Shown here: positions 17,202 to 24,956 of the stretch, one piece after another | How positions within the stretch are numbered: position 1 is the first letter of the stretch | Layout: each line of letters opens with the position of its first letter | Assembly (NCBI GenBank): GCA_019186965.1 | Contig: JABARV010000001.1 | Span: 1-64,000 of the forward strand | DNA length: 64,000 nucleotides | Direction: 5' to 3' | DNA from: Turneriella sp. | Lineage (GTDB): Bacteria > Spirochaetota > Leptospiria > Turneriellales > Turneriellaceae | The notes under the pieces: model-generated | What the model saw: only the letters and a program-made list of their open reading frames with translations | What the model was told of the DNA's origin: nothing | Databases searched by the model: none | Position numbers and translations under genes: made by a program

Positions 17202-17963
17202 ATGCAGCGTAACCTTACGTCTTCTCGCTTCGTTATAACAGGTGTTGCAGGCGCTTTAGGCCAAAACTTGGCGCTTAACTTAGGCAAGAGAGGAGCCCAT
17301 ATTATCGGTTTTGACAAAGACAAGGCCGAATTAAAAGCTTTAGAGAAAAAATTTTTGCAAGAAAAAATAAGCGCACAACTCAGCGCCCTAGATATAACAA
17401 ATGCAAAAGCGGTAGAAAAAGCAATACGCCCACTTACAAAAGCGCCTCTTACGGGGTTAATCCTTAACGCAGGAATTACACGGATTTCTTTTTTTGAAGA
17501 ACAAAAGGACGCTGATTTTGAACGTGTCTTTGCGGTAAACTTTTTTGCGGCAACACGCATGGCACGCCTTCTTTTAGAGCCTTTGCGTAAGGCACACGGT
17601 ATAATTGTCGGCCTTTCGAGCGTAAGCGGCTTTGCACCGCTTAAAAAACGTACCGCTTACTCTGCCTCAAAGCATGCCCTTGCAGGGTTTCTCGAAAGTC
17701 TACGCACAGAAGAAGACGCACTCGACGTGCTTGTCGTCTACCCTTCTTTTATCGCTTCAAAAATTCGCGACGGTGGCACGGAAAAACCTTTGCCGAAAAA
17801 TCCACAAAACCTATTGAGTGCAGAAGACGCCGCAGAAAAAATTTGCCACGCAATTATGCGTAGAAAAAAACGGGTCTATCTGCCTTTTGAAGCAAGGCTT
17901 GCCCATTGGGTTTGGTTTTTCTTTCCAAGTTTTTTTATCCGCCTTATGAAAAGACGTTCATAA
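17202..17963 (+). CDS. Short-chain dehydrogenase/reductase
   Basis: A classical SDR of 253 aa. The Rossmann motif TGVAGALGQNLA is near residues 10-21, LNAGITR corresponds to the NNAG motif, and YSASKHAL gives the Tyr-x3-Lys catalytic pair near residue 149. The C-terminus (WVWFFFPSFFIRLMKRR) is hydrophobic then basic, suggesting membrane attachment as in several lipid-acting SDRs. It is the last gene of the operon starting at 13560 and is convergent with a small lipoprotein gene. Confidence 0.85.
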   Translation: MQRNLTSSRFVITGVAGALGQNLALNLGKRGAHIIGFDKDKAELKALEKKFLQEKISAQLSALDITNAKAVEKAIRPLTKAPLTGLILNAGITRISFFEEQKDADFERVFAVNFFAATRMARLLLEPLRKAHGIIVGLSSVSGFAPLKKRTAYSASKHALAGFLESLRTEEDALDVLVVYPSFIASKIRDGGTEKPLPKNPQNLLSAEDAAEKICHAIMRRKKRVYLPFEARLAHWVWFFFPSFFIRLMKRRS

Positions 17964-17992
17964 AGGGTACGTACAAAAAAATTATAACAACT

Positions 17993-18352
17993 TTACTTAA
18001 ATCGAAACGCATAGCCATCCGCGCTGAGCGTATCGCCGTCGACGTGGTATTCAATTTGGTAAATTCCATCTGCCTTAAGATTTTGCGCTTCTTTTTGTAA
18101 TTCTTTAAGGACATCGTTTTTTCTTTTTCCTCGGCCAGAGACTTTTCCCGAAACGACGCCCAAATCTTCGATGGTATCAGAAAGTGGACCCTTGTAGTAC
18201 ATCATTACCCCCATGGTATCGACATTCCCATTTGGATCGCCCGCGTTCATGTCAAAATATACAATTCCACCGTTATCTGGATAATTACGCCGTGTTTTAC
18301 TTGCACACGCAAAAACGAGCACTAAAAGGCAGGCAATAACTATACGCACCAT
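17993..18352 (-). CDS. Small lipoprotein of unknown function
   Basis: With the start at the internal ATG at 18352, the 119-aa product has the signal MVRIVIACLLVLVFAC, giving a lipobox LVFAC and a lipid-modified Cys16. The upstream in-frame ATG at 18385 would bury the signal, so the inner start was preferred. The remainder is soluble, with an alternating region around GVMMYYKGPLSDTIEDLG. I do not recognise a family. It is divergent from the DUF3332 gene. Confidence 0.6.
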   Translation of the reverse strand: MVRIVIACLLVLVFACASKTRRNYPDNGGIVYFDMNAGDPNGNVDTMGVMMYYKGPLSDTIEDLGVVSGKVSGRGKRKNDVLKELQKEAQNLKADGIYQIEYHVDGDTLSADGYAFRFK

Positions 18353-18494
18353 GGCTGGGTTTGTACCTGCTTTTGGTGCGGTCAATAAAAAACTTGAATG
18401 TTTAGTTGAAAATCATTTTACATGAAAACACAGAAAACAATTACGCCGTGAAAGCTGTGTGGATTTCACACAAAATTTGTTTTAAGGAGAAAAT

Positions 18495-19001
18495 ATGAAA
18501 CGTATACTTGTAGGGGTACTAGCCCTTTTTATTGCTATAACAGGGATGAACTGCTACGGCGGTTTTATGGCTACTCGAAAAATTTATAACTGGAACGGAA
18601 CTTTGGGCAACAAATGGGTTAAAACAATTGTTATGTGGGCACTTGTTATTATTCCAGTATACCCAATTGCATCGCTTGCGGATATAGTAATCCTCAACAC
18701 TCTTGAATTTTGGACGGGTTCTAACCCACTTGCAATGAAAGCAGGTGAAGTAGAAACACAACTTGTCCGTCGCGACGGAAAAGAGTACCAAATTACCGCG
18801 ACAAAAAATCAGTTTGAAATTCGCGAAGTTACCCAAAACAAACTCGGCAACCCTGTTTATTTAACTTTCCGCCCACAGGAAGAAGCATGGTATGTTACGC
18901 AAAATGGTAAATCATTGAAAATTTCTGAAGCCACCGAAGCTAACCAAAACGAAGTCAAACTCTTCCATCCAGACGGTCGCAGCGTCGCGGTTAAGCTCTA
19001 A
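18495..19001 (+). CDS. DUF3332 family membrane/envelope protein
   Basis: A 168-aa protein with a signal-like N-terminus (lipobox-like GMNC near residue 19) and a second hydrophobic segment, VIIPVYPIASLADIVILNTLEFW, at about 53-75, as in DUF3332 proteins. The function is unknown. An AAGGAG ribosome site lies 7 bases before the ATG. It stands alone between a divergent lipoprotein gene and the Cys-rich peptide gene. Confidence 0.72.
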   Translation: MKRILVGVLALFIAITGMNCYGGFMATRKIYNWNGTLGNKWVKTIVMWALVIIPVYPIASLADIVILNTLEFWTGSNPLAMKAGEVETQLVRRDGKEYQITATKNQFEIREVTQNKLGNPVYLTFRPQEEAWYVTQNGKSLKISEATEANQNEVKLFHPDGRSVAVKL

Positions 19002-19120
19002 CTTTTTGAGGTACAGGGGCGCAATCAGGTGGATGTGTTGACGACAAGAACAGGGACTCCATCTGATTTATCTCGCGTCCTACCTAAAGATGCTTTTCAG
19101 CGCACCTATGTTTACTAAAG

Positions 19121-19390
19121 TTGCGTATGAAGAAAAGTAATCTCCTTGTCGCAGCTGCACTCACAGGCCTTGCTTTAGGCGGCAGTCTCTCTGCAAAAAA
19201 ACCCAAAAGCAAAGCAAAGTACGGCGAGTGCCACGGCATCAACGCATGCAAAGGCCAAGGCGAGTGCGGTAGCAAAGACCATGCATGCGGCGGCATGAAC
19301 GCATGCAAAGGCCAAGGCTGGAAAAAAATGACAGCGGCTGAATGCAAAGCGAAGAAAGGCACCTTCAAGCCGCTTTCGATGGACATGTAA
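19121..19390 (+). CDS. Cys-rich secreted peptide, bufferin (BufA2)-like
   Basis: An 89-aa protein with a Sec signal ending near SLSA, followed by two related Cys-rich units, ECHGINACKGQGEC and HACGGMNACKGQGW, and a short tail. The spacing of C-x-G-x-N-x-C-K-G matches BufA2-type bufferin precursors, periplasmic Cys-rich metallophore peptides that in other bacteria are modified by a DUF692/BufB enzyme and bind copper. No DUF692 or DUF2063 gene is adjacent, so it is an orphan precursor here or unmodified. An alternative ATG lies two codons downstream. Confidence 0.62.
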   Translation: MRMKKSNLLVAAALTGLALGGSLSAKKPKSKAKYGECHGINACKGQGECGSKDHACGGMNACKGQGWKKMTAAECKAKKGTFKPLSMDM

Positions 19391-19399
19391 CCTACGGCT

Positions 19400-20218
19400 T
19401 TGCGCTTAGCACACGTTTTTTTTGCGTGTACTCTACTCGCCGCGCTGTGGGTTTTTCTCGTGCTTTCACCGCACGAGACAACACTCACTTTAGCAGCGCG
19501 GTATAAAATCGATTTCTCGGCGGCGTGGGCATATCTATTCCGCGACGCCGCGCTTTTTTCTCAGTCCCCTAAATATAGTTTAGTGTTGCTCGTTTTCTAT
19601 GGGGGGCATGTGGGGTTAGTGTGTGCGCTTTTGGCTGCGCTCGTTGCTTCTCCGTTTGTAAAACGCATACGCCGCTTTTCGCTCTACCTTGCTTTGCCGG
19701 CGTCGGTGGTTATCTGGCTTTTATTTTTTACCGTGGCAAACCCGTTGGGTTTTATCCACCGTGCCGAAGCGATGGGCAAAACAGCACTCGGCGATATTCT
19801 TTTACCTAAACTCTCTCAAGATAAAATACCTCTTGACGAAAATTGCGTGTATATCGTCAATCCATCCGACGTGCGCGGCGTGAGCTCAATCGAGCTCATC
19901 GATAAAAAAAGTGCCCTTGCACAGCCACGTCTCTACTTGCTCGACCTTAAAGTCGTCGAAGAGAATTACCGTTTTTTGTCGGCTAAAGACCAAGTGGGAT
20001 TGCCCCTTTTCAGCGACGCGGCGCGCGCCTTTGCCGACGCCGAGACAGTCTATGCCGCAAAAATCCGCGCACAGCTTTTACACGAACCCAAACTATGCTT
20101 GGTCGCAAATTTTAGTGTGTTACCCGACGGCGAAACAAAGCCCTATTCCCGCGCACGAGGCTTTATCGACGCACGTAAAGAATTGCACTTTGAGACGATT
20201 GTTGTTCAGTTGCCGTGA
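19400..20218 (+). CDS. Membrane protein of unknown function
   Basis: A 272-aa product beginning at a TTG 9 bases after the bufferin-like gene. It has three hydrophobic segments (about residues 5-25, 60-85 and 96-118) and a C-terminal soluble domain of about 150 residues that includes CVYIVNPSDVRGVSSIELID. I do not recognise a family. Its closeness to the Cys-rich peptide gene suggests cotranscription. The start codon is uncertain. Confidence 0.55.
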   Translation: MRLAHVFFACTLLAALWVFLVLSPHETTLTLAARYKIDFSAAWAYLFRDAALFSQSPKYSLVLLVFYGGHVGLVCALLAALVASPFVKRIRRFSLYLALPASVVIWLLFFTVANPLGFIHRAEAMGKTALGDILLPKLSQDKIPLDENCVYIVNPSDVRGVSSIELIDKKSALAQPRLYLLDLKVVEENYRFLSAKDQVGLPLFSDAARAFADAETVYAAKIRAQLLHEPKLCLVANFSVLPDGETKPYSRARGFIDARKELHFETIVVQLP

Positions 20219-20228
20219 TGTGGGGGAA

Positions 20229-20266
20229 CCCCTCCCCGGCCAGCACAGGGTACTGGCCACCCCGCC
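20229..20266 (-). repeat. Dispersed GC-rich repeat, family C, copy 2
   Basis: The minus strand matches 124-157, sharing CCCTGTGCTGGCCGGGG and flanking GGTGGCC/GGGG with few mismatches. It starts 10 bases after the membrane-protein stop. Confidence 0.6.
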
Positions 20267-20350
20267 ACACTTCGACTTCCCCTCGACTGCGCTCGGGGAG
20301 AGCTCGGGGAGAGAGCTCAGTGCAGGCGCGGAGAGGGGTTTTCTATGTGT

Positions 20351-20469
20351 GGGGTTGTCCAATAGGCCGCTTACGCGGCTATTGAACAACCTAAAAAGGT
20401 GAAAATTAGCTTATTTTGCGTGCTGCGCACGCAAAATAAGCGTTAAATTTACCCTTTTTAGACAACCCC
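20351..20469. repeat. TIR-bounded palindromic element, family B, long copy
   Basis: Ends GGGGTTGTC and GACAACCCC are inverted. A small hairpin centred on GGCCGCTTACGCGGC is followed by a long stem: AAAAAGGTGAAAATTAGCTT pairs with the complementary 3' arm around GCGTGCTGCGCACGC. A 76-bp deletion version is at 23103-23178. It encodes nothing and looks like a MITE or REP-type element. Confidence 0.7.
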
Positions 20470-20525
20470 GCCGGGGGGTGGTGTGGGGCTTCAATAACCA
20501 AATAACCCATCTCGCTCACGCTCGA

Positions 20526-22029
20526 TCACGGTCCATCCGACACACAACGCACGGAGGTGCTAGCCGTCTTAGCGTTGCTGAGGGTGTTGCCATAGTCGAA
20601 GTTGACGTTCCACGCATTGCTAACGCTAGATACGTAGGTACTCGAACTCCAATAAAGGCCGGGAACTGTCGCTGGAAATGCCGCTGTGTCGATCGCAGGG
20701 CTCGACCTACTTCTGTCTACAATACTCACGAGTTCGTTTTTCGACGGCAACCGCCAAGCAGTTGAGTTGCCAAAGCTACCGAGATTCAAGCTCTCACAAT
20801 ACGCGATGGCATTCACCCACGAGAGCTGTGTCGCCGTACCCGAGCTACATGACGTACCGCTAAGATTGTTGCTACATTTTTGCCAGCGCAGGTTAGTGCG
20901 GCTGTCGGTCACCGTGCCGTCGCCGTTGTCGGTGTAGGGTACAGCCACAAAAGACGGTCCGGACGACACACAACGAACATAGAGGTTAGTCGTCTTAGAG
21001 CTGCTGAAGGAGTTGCCACTGGTGAAGGAAACGTTCCACGCGGTGCTAACATTAGATGCGTAGGTACTCGACGACCAATAACTGCTATAAACTGTCGCCG
21101 GAAAATACGCCACATCGATCGCGGGTGAAGACGTACCAAGATTCGGCAACGTCTCCAACTCCATACTCGTCGGCAGCCGCCAGTCTGTCCGGCCAGCATA
21201 ACTCGCGGCATTGAGTGCCGCGCACTGGTTCATCGCAGCGTACCACGACATCGTAGTTGCGTTGTAATTGTTGCCGCTATTGCCAGAACCTTGGCAATTA
21301 CTACCCGTTTGCCCTTCGCTGCACGTTTTCCAGACGAGCCCGGTAACGTTGTCGGTGACGATGTCGTTGCCACCGGGCGACGAAGCGGTGTAGCTGCGCG
21401 CTTGCGGTTTGTCGGCGTAGTGCGCGTCTTCGCCTTGGGGATAGGAGGTGTTGCCTACGGCATAGCTCTGCAAGCATGCCGAATCCGCCGTCCATGCCGT
21501 GCCATCGTAGTAGTAACAACCCGTCTGCCCAGTGTCCGCCCATGCAAACGCGGGCGTCACCCAACCGGTGGTGAATGTCTGTACGACGCTTGCGGCCAGC
21601 GCGTTGCCGCTGTCGTCGGTGATGTTCGTCGTCGCGAGCGTCCATTGAATCTGCGAATTCTCCGGAAAGCGCACCCAACTCAGGCTCAACGTGAGTGTGT
21701 CGTTGAGGTAGGCGTTCGTGCTCCACGCCGATGTTACGCTCACGGTCGCCGGCTGAAAGGCCGTGCCATCCCAAATGCCGGTGGTAAAGCTTTGCGCGGT
21801 TGCCGTCGTCATGCACTTATCGAACTGCACCGTGATCGTTGCGCGGCAGGTGGTGCCGCTGCACGGGGCAACGCCCGTGGCACTGTTCGCGGGCGTGGTG
21901 GCGATCACCGTCGGCGCTTTGGTCTTGTCGAGTTTTTGGCAGGCGATTTTTTGTTTGGCTTCATCCCAAAAACGGTGCCCAGCTATGGCAGGACATTAGC
22001 CCGACGGCGAAGAGGGTTAATAAAAATAA
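20526..22029 (-). pseudogene. DUF1566 (Lcl C-terminal) lipoprotein, frameshifted and lacking a start codon
   Basis: The long frame (20526-21908 from a GTG) encodes an Ig-like domain (Big_5/SbsA type) and two DUF1566/Lcl_C domains, each with TDWRLP or TAWRLP followed by YWSSSTY. Upstream, another frame encodes a lipoprotein signal LFLLTLFAVGLMSC followed by HSWAPF. Removing one base from the A5 tract at 21968-21972 joins it to WDEAKQKIACQK in the long frame. So the real gene is a lipoprotein with a +1 frameshift just after the lipid Cys (codon 21988-21990). No ATG precedes the signal, because the 5' end runs into the palindrome at 22032-22069. Probably inactivated, or a sequencing error. Confidence 0.7.
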
Positions 22030-22031
22030 CC

Positions 22032-22069
22032 TTCTATTTCCCAGCAGGTTAAACTGTAGGCAAATAGAA
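22032..22069. repeat. RAYT-1 palindrome, left imperfect copy
   Basis: TTCTATTTCCCAGCAGG and its partner CTGTAGGCAAATAGAA pair imperfectly around TTAAA. It is a degenerate version of the perfect 44-bp palindrome at 22503-22546. It flanks the transposase stop on one side and touches the 5' end of the DUF1566 lipoprotein gene on the other. Confidence 0.75.
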
Positions 22070-22483
22070 TCAAATTGATTCTGTTTCATAATTATACTCC
22101 CAGTCAAATTCTAATTTATTATTTTGATGATGTTCCACTTGATTTTTAACATAATTAAACACCTTGTCAAAATTTATTTTCTCAACAACTTTAACCCAAT
22201 AACCTCGTTGCCAATACAAATTTTCAATCATTTTGGAAGAAGTCCCTTTAATGTGTTTAACCACATTAGCAATAGCTATCGACGGCGGTATTGACACTAA
22301 TAAATGAATATGATCAAGATAGCCATTCAAAATGTATAACAGAAAGCCAAGAGAATCCGCCTTAGCTTTAGCAATAACTCTAACCATTTCGAGTTTCTCA
22401 AAATCAAGAAAGGGGATTCTATTTTTTGTTGAAAAGACAATATGATAATTGAGCTCATAATATGAATTGCGGCTTTTTAACAT
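22070..22483 (-). CDS. REP-associated tyrosine transposase (Y1/HUH), RAYT-1
   Basis: A 137-aa member of the Y1_Tnp (IS200-like TnpA) fold. HIVFSTKNRIPF is the typical first strand, DHIHLLVS carries the HUH metal-binding His pair, HIKGTSSKMIENL matches the family helix, and VFNYVKNQ holds the likely nucleophilic Tyr. RAYTs nick and join single-stranded palindromic DNA and are linked to REP sequence spread. The start has GGAAGG upstream. The gene is flanked by two palindromes of one family (22032-22069, 22503-22546), the expected substrate. It appears intact, with no accessory TnpB. Confidence 0.9.
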   Translation of the reverse strand: MLKSRNSYYELNYHIVFSTKNRIPFLDFEKLEMVRVIAKAKADSLGFLLYILNGYLDHIHLLVSIPPSIAIANVVKHIKGTSSKMIENLYWQRGYWVKVVEKINFDKVFNYVKNQVEHHQNNKLEFDWEYNYETESI

Positions 22484-22502
22484 AAACCTTCCTTTCTCCT
22501 TG

Positions 22503-22546
22503 CCCTTCTATTTGCCAGCAGTTTAAACTGCTGGCAAATAGAAGGG
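22503..22546. repeat. RAYT-1 palindrome, perfect 44-bp copy
   Basis: CCCTTCTATTTGCCAGCAG followed by TTTAAA and the exact complement forms a perfect 44-bp palindrome just upstream of the transposase gene. The inner TTGCCAGCAG/CTGCTGGCAA-like arms resemble the second RAYT palindrome family. It could extrude as a cruciform. Confidence 0.88.
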
Positions 22547-22549
22547 GAG

Positions 22550-23018
22550 TCAAAACCTCACCCCCACACCCAAACCCACCGTCGCAACCAGCGCGGGCAC
22601 GCTGTCGAACACGTACATCGCCTCGGCCTTCAAAAATAAATCCACGCGGCTACCGAGCGCATACGCCACAAAGACGCCGCCTGCAGCAGCGGGCATTAAA
22701 AACGACGCGTTGCTCGCGAGCGAAAGCGAGGCTTGCCCATTGAGATGCCCCGTGAAAATACCGCCCATGAGGTAAGGCGCCACAGCTCGTAGCCACGGGC
22801 TTAAGCCCGTGGCTACGAAAGACGCGCCCAATTGCCGCTTCTTTCATAGCCGGCGTTGCGCCCACAGCATACATAACCGGTGCAGACGCAACCCCCGCAG
22901 CGACCGGCGTAATGTTCACACGGTTACGGTTTACGAGCACAATGAACGCATCGGGTATCGAATAGCTTTTCAGCCACGCGACGATTGCATTGCGGTTGCG
23001 AGGTTGAGGACTCCACAC
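22550..23018 (-). pseudogene. Outer-membrane protein gene disrupted by a REP palindrome
   Basis: The 5' part (23018 down to about 22825) encodes a peptide through VGATPAMKEAAIGRV. The 3' part, in another frame, continues APYLMGGIFTGHLNG to the C-terminal ALVATVGLGVGVRF, an outer-membrane beta-signal with terminal Phe. The frame switch coincides with the 30-bp palindrome at 22788-22817. Removing about 40 bases (TCTTT + palindrome + AGCTG) rejoins both parts in frame. The 5' end may also be incomplete, since no signal peptide is visible. The family is unknown. Confidence 0.65.
22788..22817. repeat. RAYT-2-type REP palindrome inside an outer-membrane protein gene
   Basis: CGTAGCCACGGGC, TTAA and the exact complement make a perfect 30-bp palindrome. 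It matches the RAYT-2 palindromes at 26986 and 27513 (CGTTGCCACGGGTTTAA...) apart from paired changes T/A at position 4 and T/C near the centre. It breaks the host reading frame. Confidence 0.88.
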
Positions 23019-23102
23019 GCGAACACATATTGGTTTTAGGTAAATTTGTCAAAGATATTTTTAGAGACACAAAAACTACGGGCGGCAGCCTATGAGCATT
23101 GT

Positions 23103-23178
23103 GGGGTTGTCCAATTGGCCGCTTACGCGGCCTGTTGGACAACCCCAAGCGTTAAATTTACCCTTTTTAGACAACCCC
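23103..23178. repeat. TIR-bounded element, family B, deleted copy
   Basis: Begins GGGGTTGTCCAATTGGCCGC and ends TTTTTAGACAACCCC, as in the copy at 20351-20469. It lacks the internal stem of about 45 bases. It lies just downstream of the antiporter gene, so the two copies bracket the DUF1566/RAYT-1/outer-membrane segment at 20.35-23.18 kb. Confidence 0.7.
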
Positions 23179-23192
23179 CACGGCACCTCTAC

Positions 23193-24917
23193 TCACCCAA
23201 TGAACAACTTCGCTCGCACCCGTTCGCGTTCGCGCTCGATTTGTTCGGGCGTTGCGCCGAATGCCGACATAATAAATTCGGTAATCGAGAGCGCGACTTC
23301 GCCTTCGCCGGTGAACACGGCGTCGGCGCCCGCGCTCTGCAGGTCGGGGGCATCGCGCAGGTAGGCGGTGCGCGCGAGCACTTTGATTTTGGGGTTGAGT
23401 TGCCGCGCCTCGCGGATGACATTTTTTCCGCCTCGGATACTCGATGCGCTCAAGATGAGAATATCCGCTTCGGCGAGCCCCGCTCTTTTGAGCGTTTCAA
23501 TGTGGCTCGCGTCACCGTAAATGACGGGCATGGCGCGCGCTTTAAGTTCGCGCAGGGTGTTCAGATTCAAGTCAATCACAATCGGAGTAAAACCGTTCTC
23601 GGCCAAAAGCCGCGAGACGGTGCGCCCCACAGGGCCATAGCCGATGACGACTGCGCGCCGCTTTGAGGCATCGGCACTTTCATGCTTAATTTCACTTTCC
23701 GTAAAAACACGTTTTTCGGCAAAGCGGAAAAAACGATGCAACAACGGAAAATGGCGCAGCCATTTTTCCAGAGGTTGCGCAGTGCGGTAAATCATCGGAT
23801 TGAGCGTGATGGTGATGATAGCAACAGCAACGAGTATATTGGCCGCGTCGGCAGGTAATATTTTGAGTTTCGTGCCTAAGACGGCCACGATAAAAGAGAA
23901 CTCGGCAATTTGCGTCAACACCGCACCCACAGAAATCGCCACGCGCGCGGGGTAACCTAACAGAGTTAAAATAAGAAACGCACCAAGGGGTTTGACGAAA
24001 ATAATGACAGCAATAGTGGCAAAGACGATATAGGGCGACGCGACAAGATTGCGAAAATCAAAGAGCATGCCCACCGACACGAAAAAAAGCACAGCGAATG
24101 CGTCACGCATCGGTATGGCGTCGGTAGCGGCGCGCAAGCTAAACTCAGAACGACCGACGACCATGCCCGCTAAGAAAGCACCCAAAGCCATCGAGACACC
24201 GAAGAGCAAAGTGGAACCGACGGCGATGCCCAACGCCAGCACAAGCACCGCGAGGGTGAAGAGCTCGCGCGAGCCGGTTTGGGCAATCGCGGTTAAAAGG
24301 CGCGGTATCACCCAAATGCCCAACGAAATTGCAACGACAATAAGCGCGATGATTTTGATGAATGCGATAGATATTGCCGAAACTAAATTTTCGTTTTGCC
24401 CTCCAAAAATAATCGGCAATAATACAATGACAAAGACGGTTAAAAGATCTTCCATGACTAGCCATGCAACGGCGATGCGGCCAATGGGAGTGTGTAAATC
24501 ATTCGCATCGACCAAGACACGCAACACCACAACCGTACTCGAAATAGAAATTGCTAAACCGAAGAGGATGCCTGCGCTGAGACTCCAATGAAAAAAATGC
24601 ACAGCGATGGAGCTAAAAATAAATGCCGCAAGGGTTTGCAATAATGCAACGGGTAAGGCAATCCGCCTGGCCGCCCAAAGCTCTTTAATGTCGAATTGTA
24701 AACCCACACCGAACATAAGGAGCACCACGCCAATTTCTGCGAGCTGTTCGGCCAGGTCGTGGTTGGCAACAATACCCGGTGTGTTGGGGCCGATGGCGAT
24801 GCCCGCGATGAGATAGCCCACGATGGGCGAAAGGCCAATGCGGTGCGTGATGAGACCAAAGAGAAGCGCTGCTGTGAAGCCTGCAACGAGGGTTAAAATT
24901 AGGTCTACGTTGTGCAC
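23193..24917 (-). CDS. CPA2-family cation:proton antiporter with TrkA-N (RCK) domain
   Basis: A 574-aa inner-membrane protein like YbaL/KefB. About 12 membrane segments fill residues 1-390, including GYLIAGIAIGPNTPG and GVVLLMFGVGLQFD. A linker then leads to an NAD-binding RCK_N domain with VIGYGPVGRTVSRLL near residue 421 and GDASHIETL. Such proteins exchange K+ or Na+ for protons under nucleotide control. It starts with GTG after a weak ribosome site and has hisS 39 bases upstream on the same strand. Its GC content is higher than the flanking core genes. Confidence 0.9.
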   Translation of the reverse strand: MHNVDLILTLVAGFTAALLFGLITHRIGLSPIVGYLIAGIAIGPNTPGIVANHDLAEQLAEIGVVLLMFGVGLQFDIKELWAARRIALPVALLQTLAAFIFSSIAVHFFHWSLSAGILFGLAISISSTVVVLRVLVDANDLHTPIGRIAVAWLVMEDLLTVFVIVLLPIIFGGQNENLVSAISIAFIKIIALIVVAISLGIWVIPRLLTAIAQTGSRELFTLAVLVLALGIAVGSTLLFGVSMALGAFLAGMVVGRSEFSLRAATDAIPMRDAFAVLFFVSVGMLFDFRNLVASPYIVFATIAVIIFVKPLGAFLILTLLGYPARVAISVGAVLTQIAEFSFIVAVLGTKLKILPADAANILVAVAIITITLNPMIYRTAQPLEKWLRHFPLLHRFFRFAEKRVFTESEIKHESADASKRRAVVIGYGPVGRTVSRLLAENGFTPIVIDLNLNTLRELKARAMPVIYGDASHIETLKRAGLAEADILILSASSIRGGKNVIREARQLNPKIKVLARTAYLRDAPDLQSAGADAVFTGEGEVALSITEFIMSAFGATPEQIERERERVRAKLFIG

Positions 24918-24956
24918 TTGCTTTTCTCAAAGAGGAGTGCGCGACACGCCGAAAAC

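Larger units (their letters stand above)
20219..20525. other. Gene-free gap made of repeats
   Basis: This 307-base gap carries a family C repeat (20229-20266), a self-complementary stretch around the repeated CTCGGGGAGAG at about 20293-20325, and a TIR-bounded family B element (20351-20469). I see no gene. It marks the left edge of the repeat-rich accessory region. Confidence 0.6.

Noticed and set aside
21291-22052. 253-codon frame on the plus strand opposite the DUF1566 gene
   Set aside because: The minus strand carries clear DUF1566 and lipoprotein motifs; the plus-strand product is Arg-rich and low in structure, typical of antisense GC-rich DNA.
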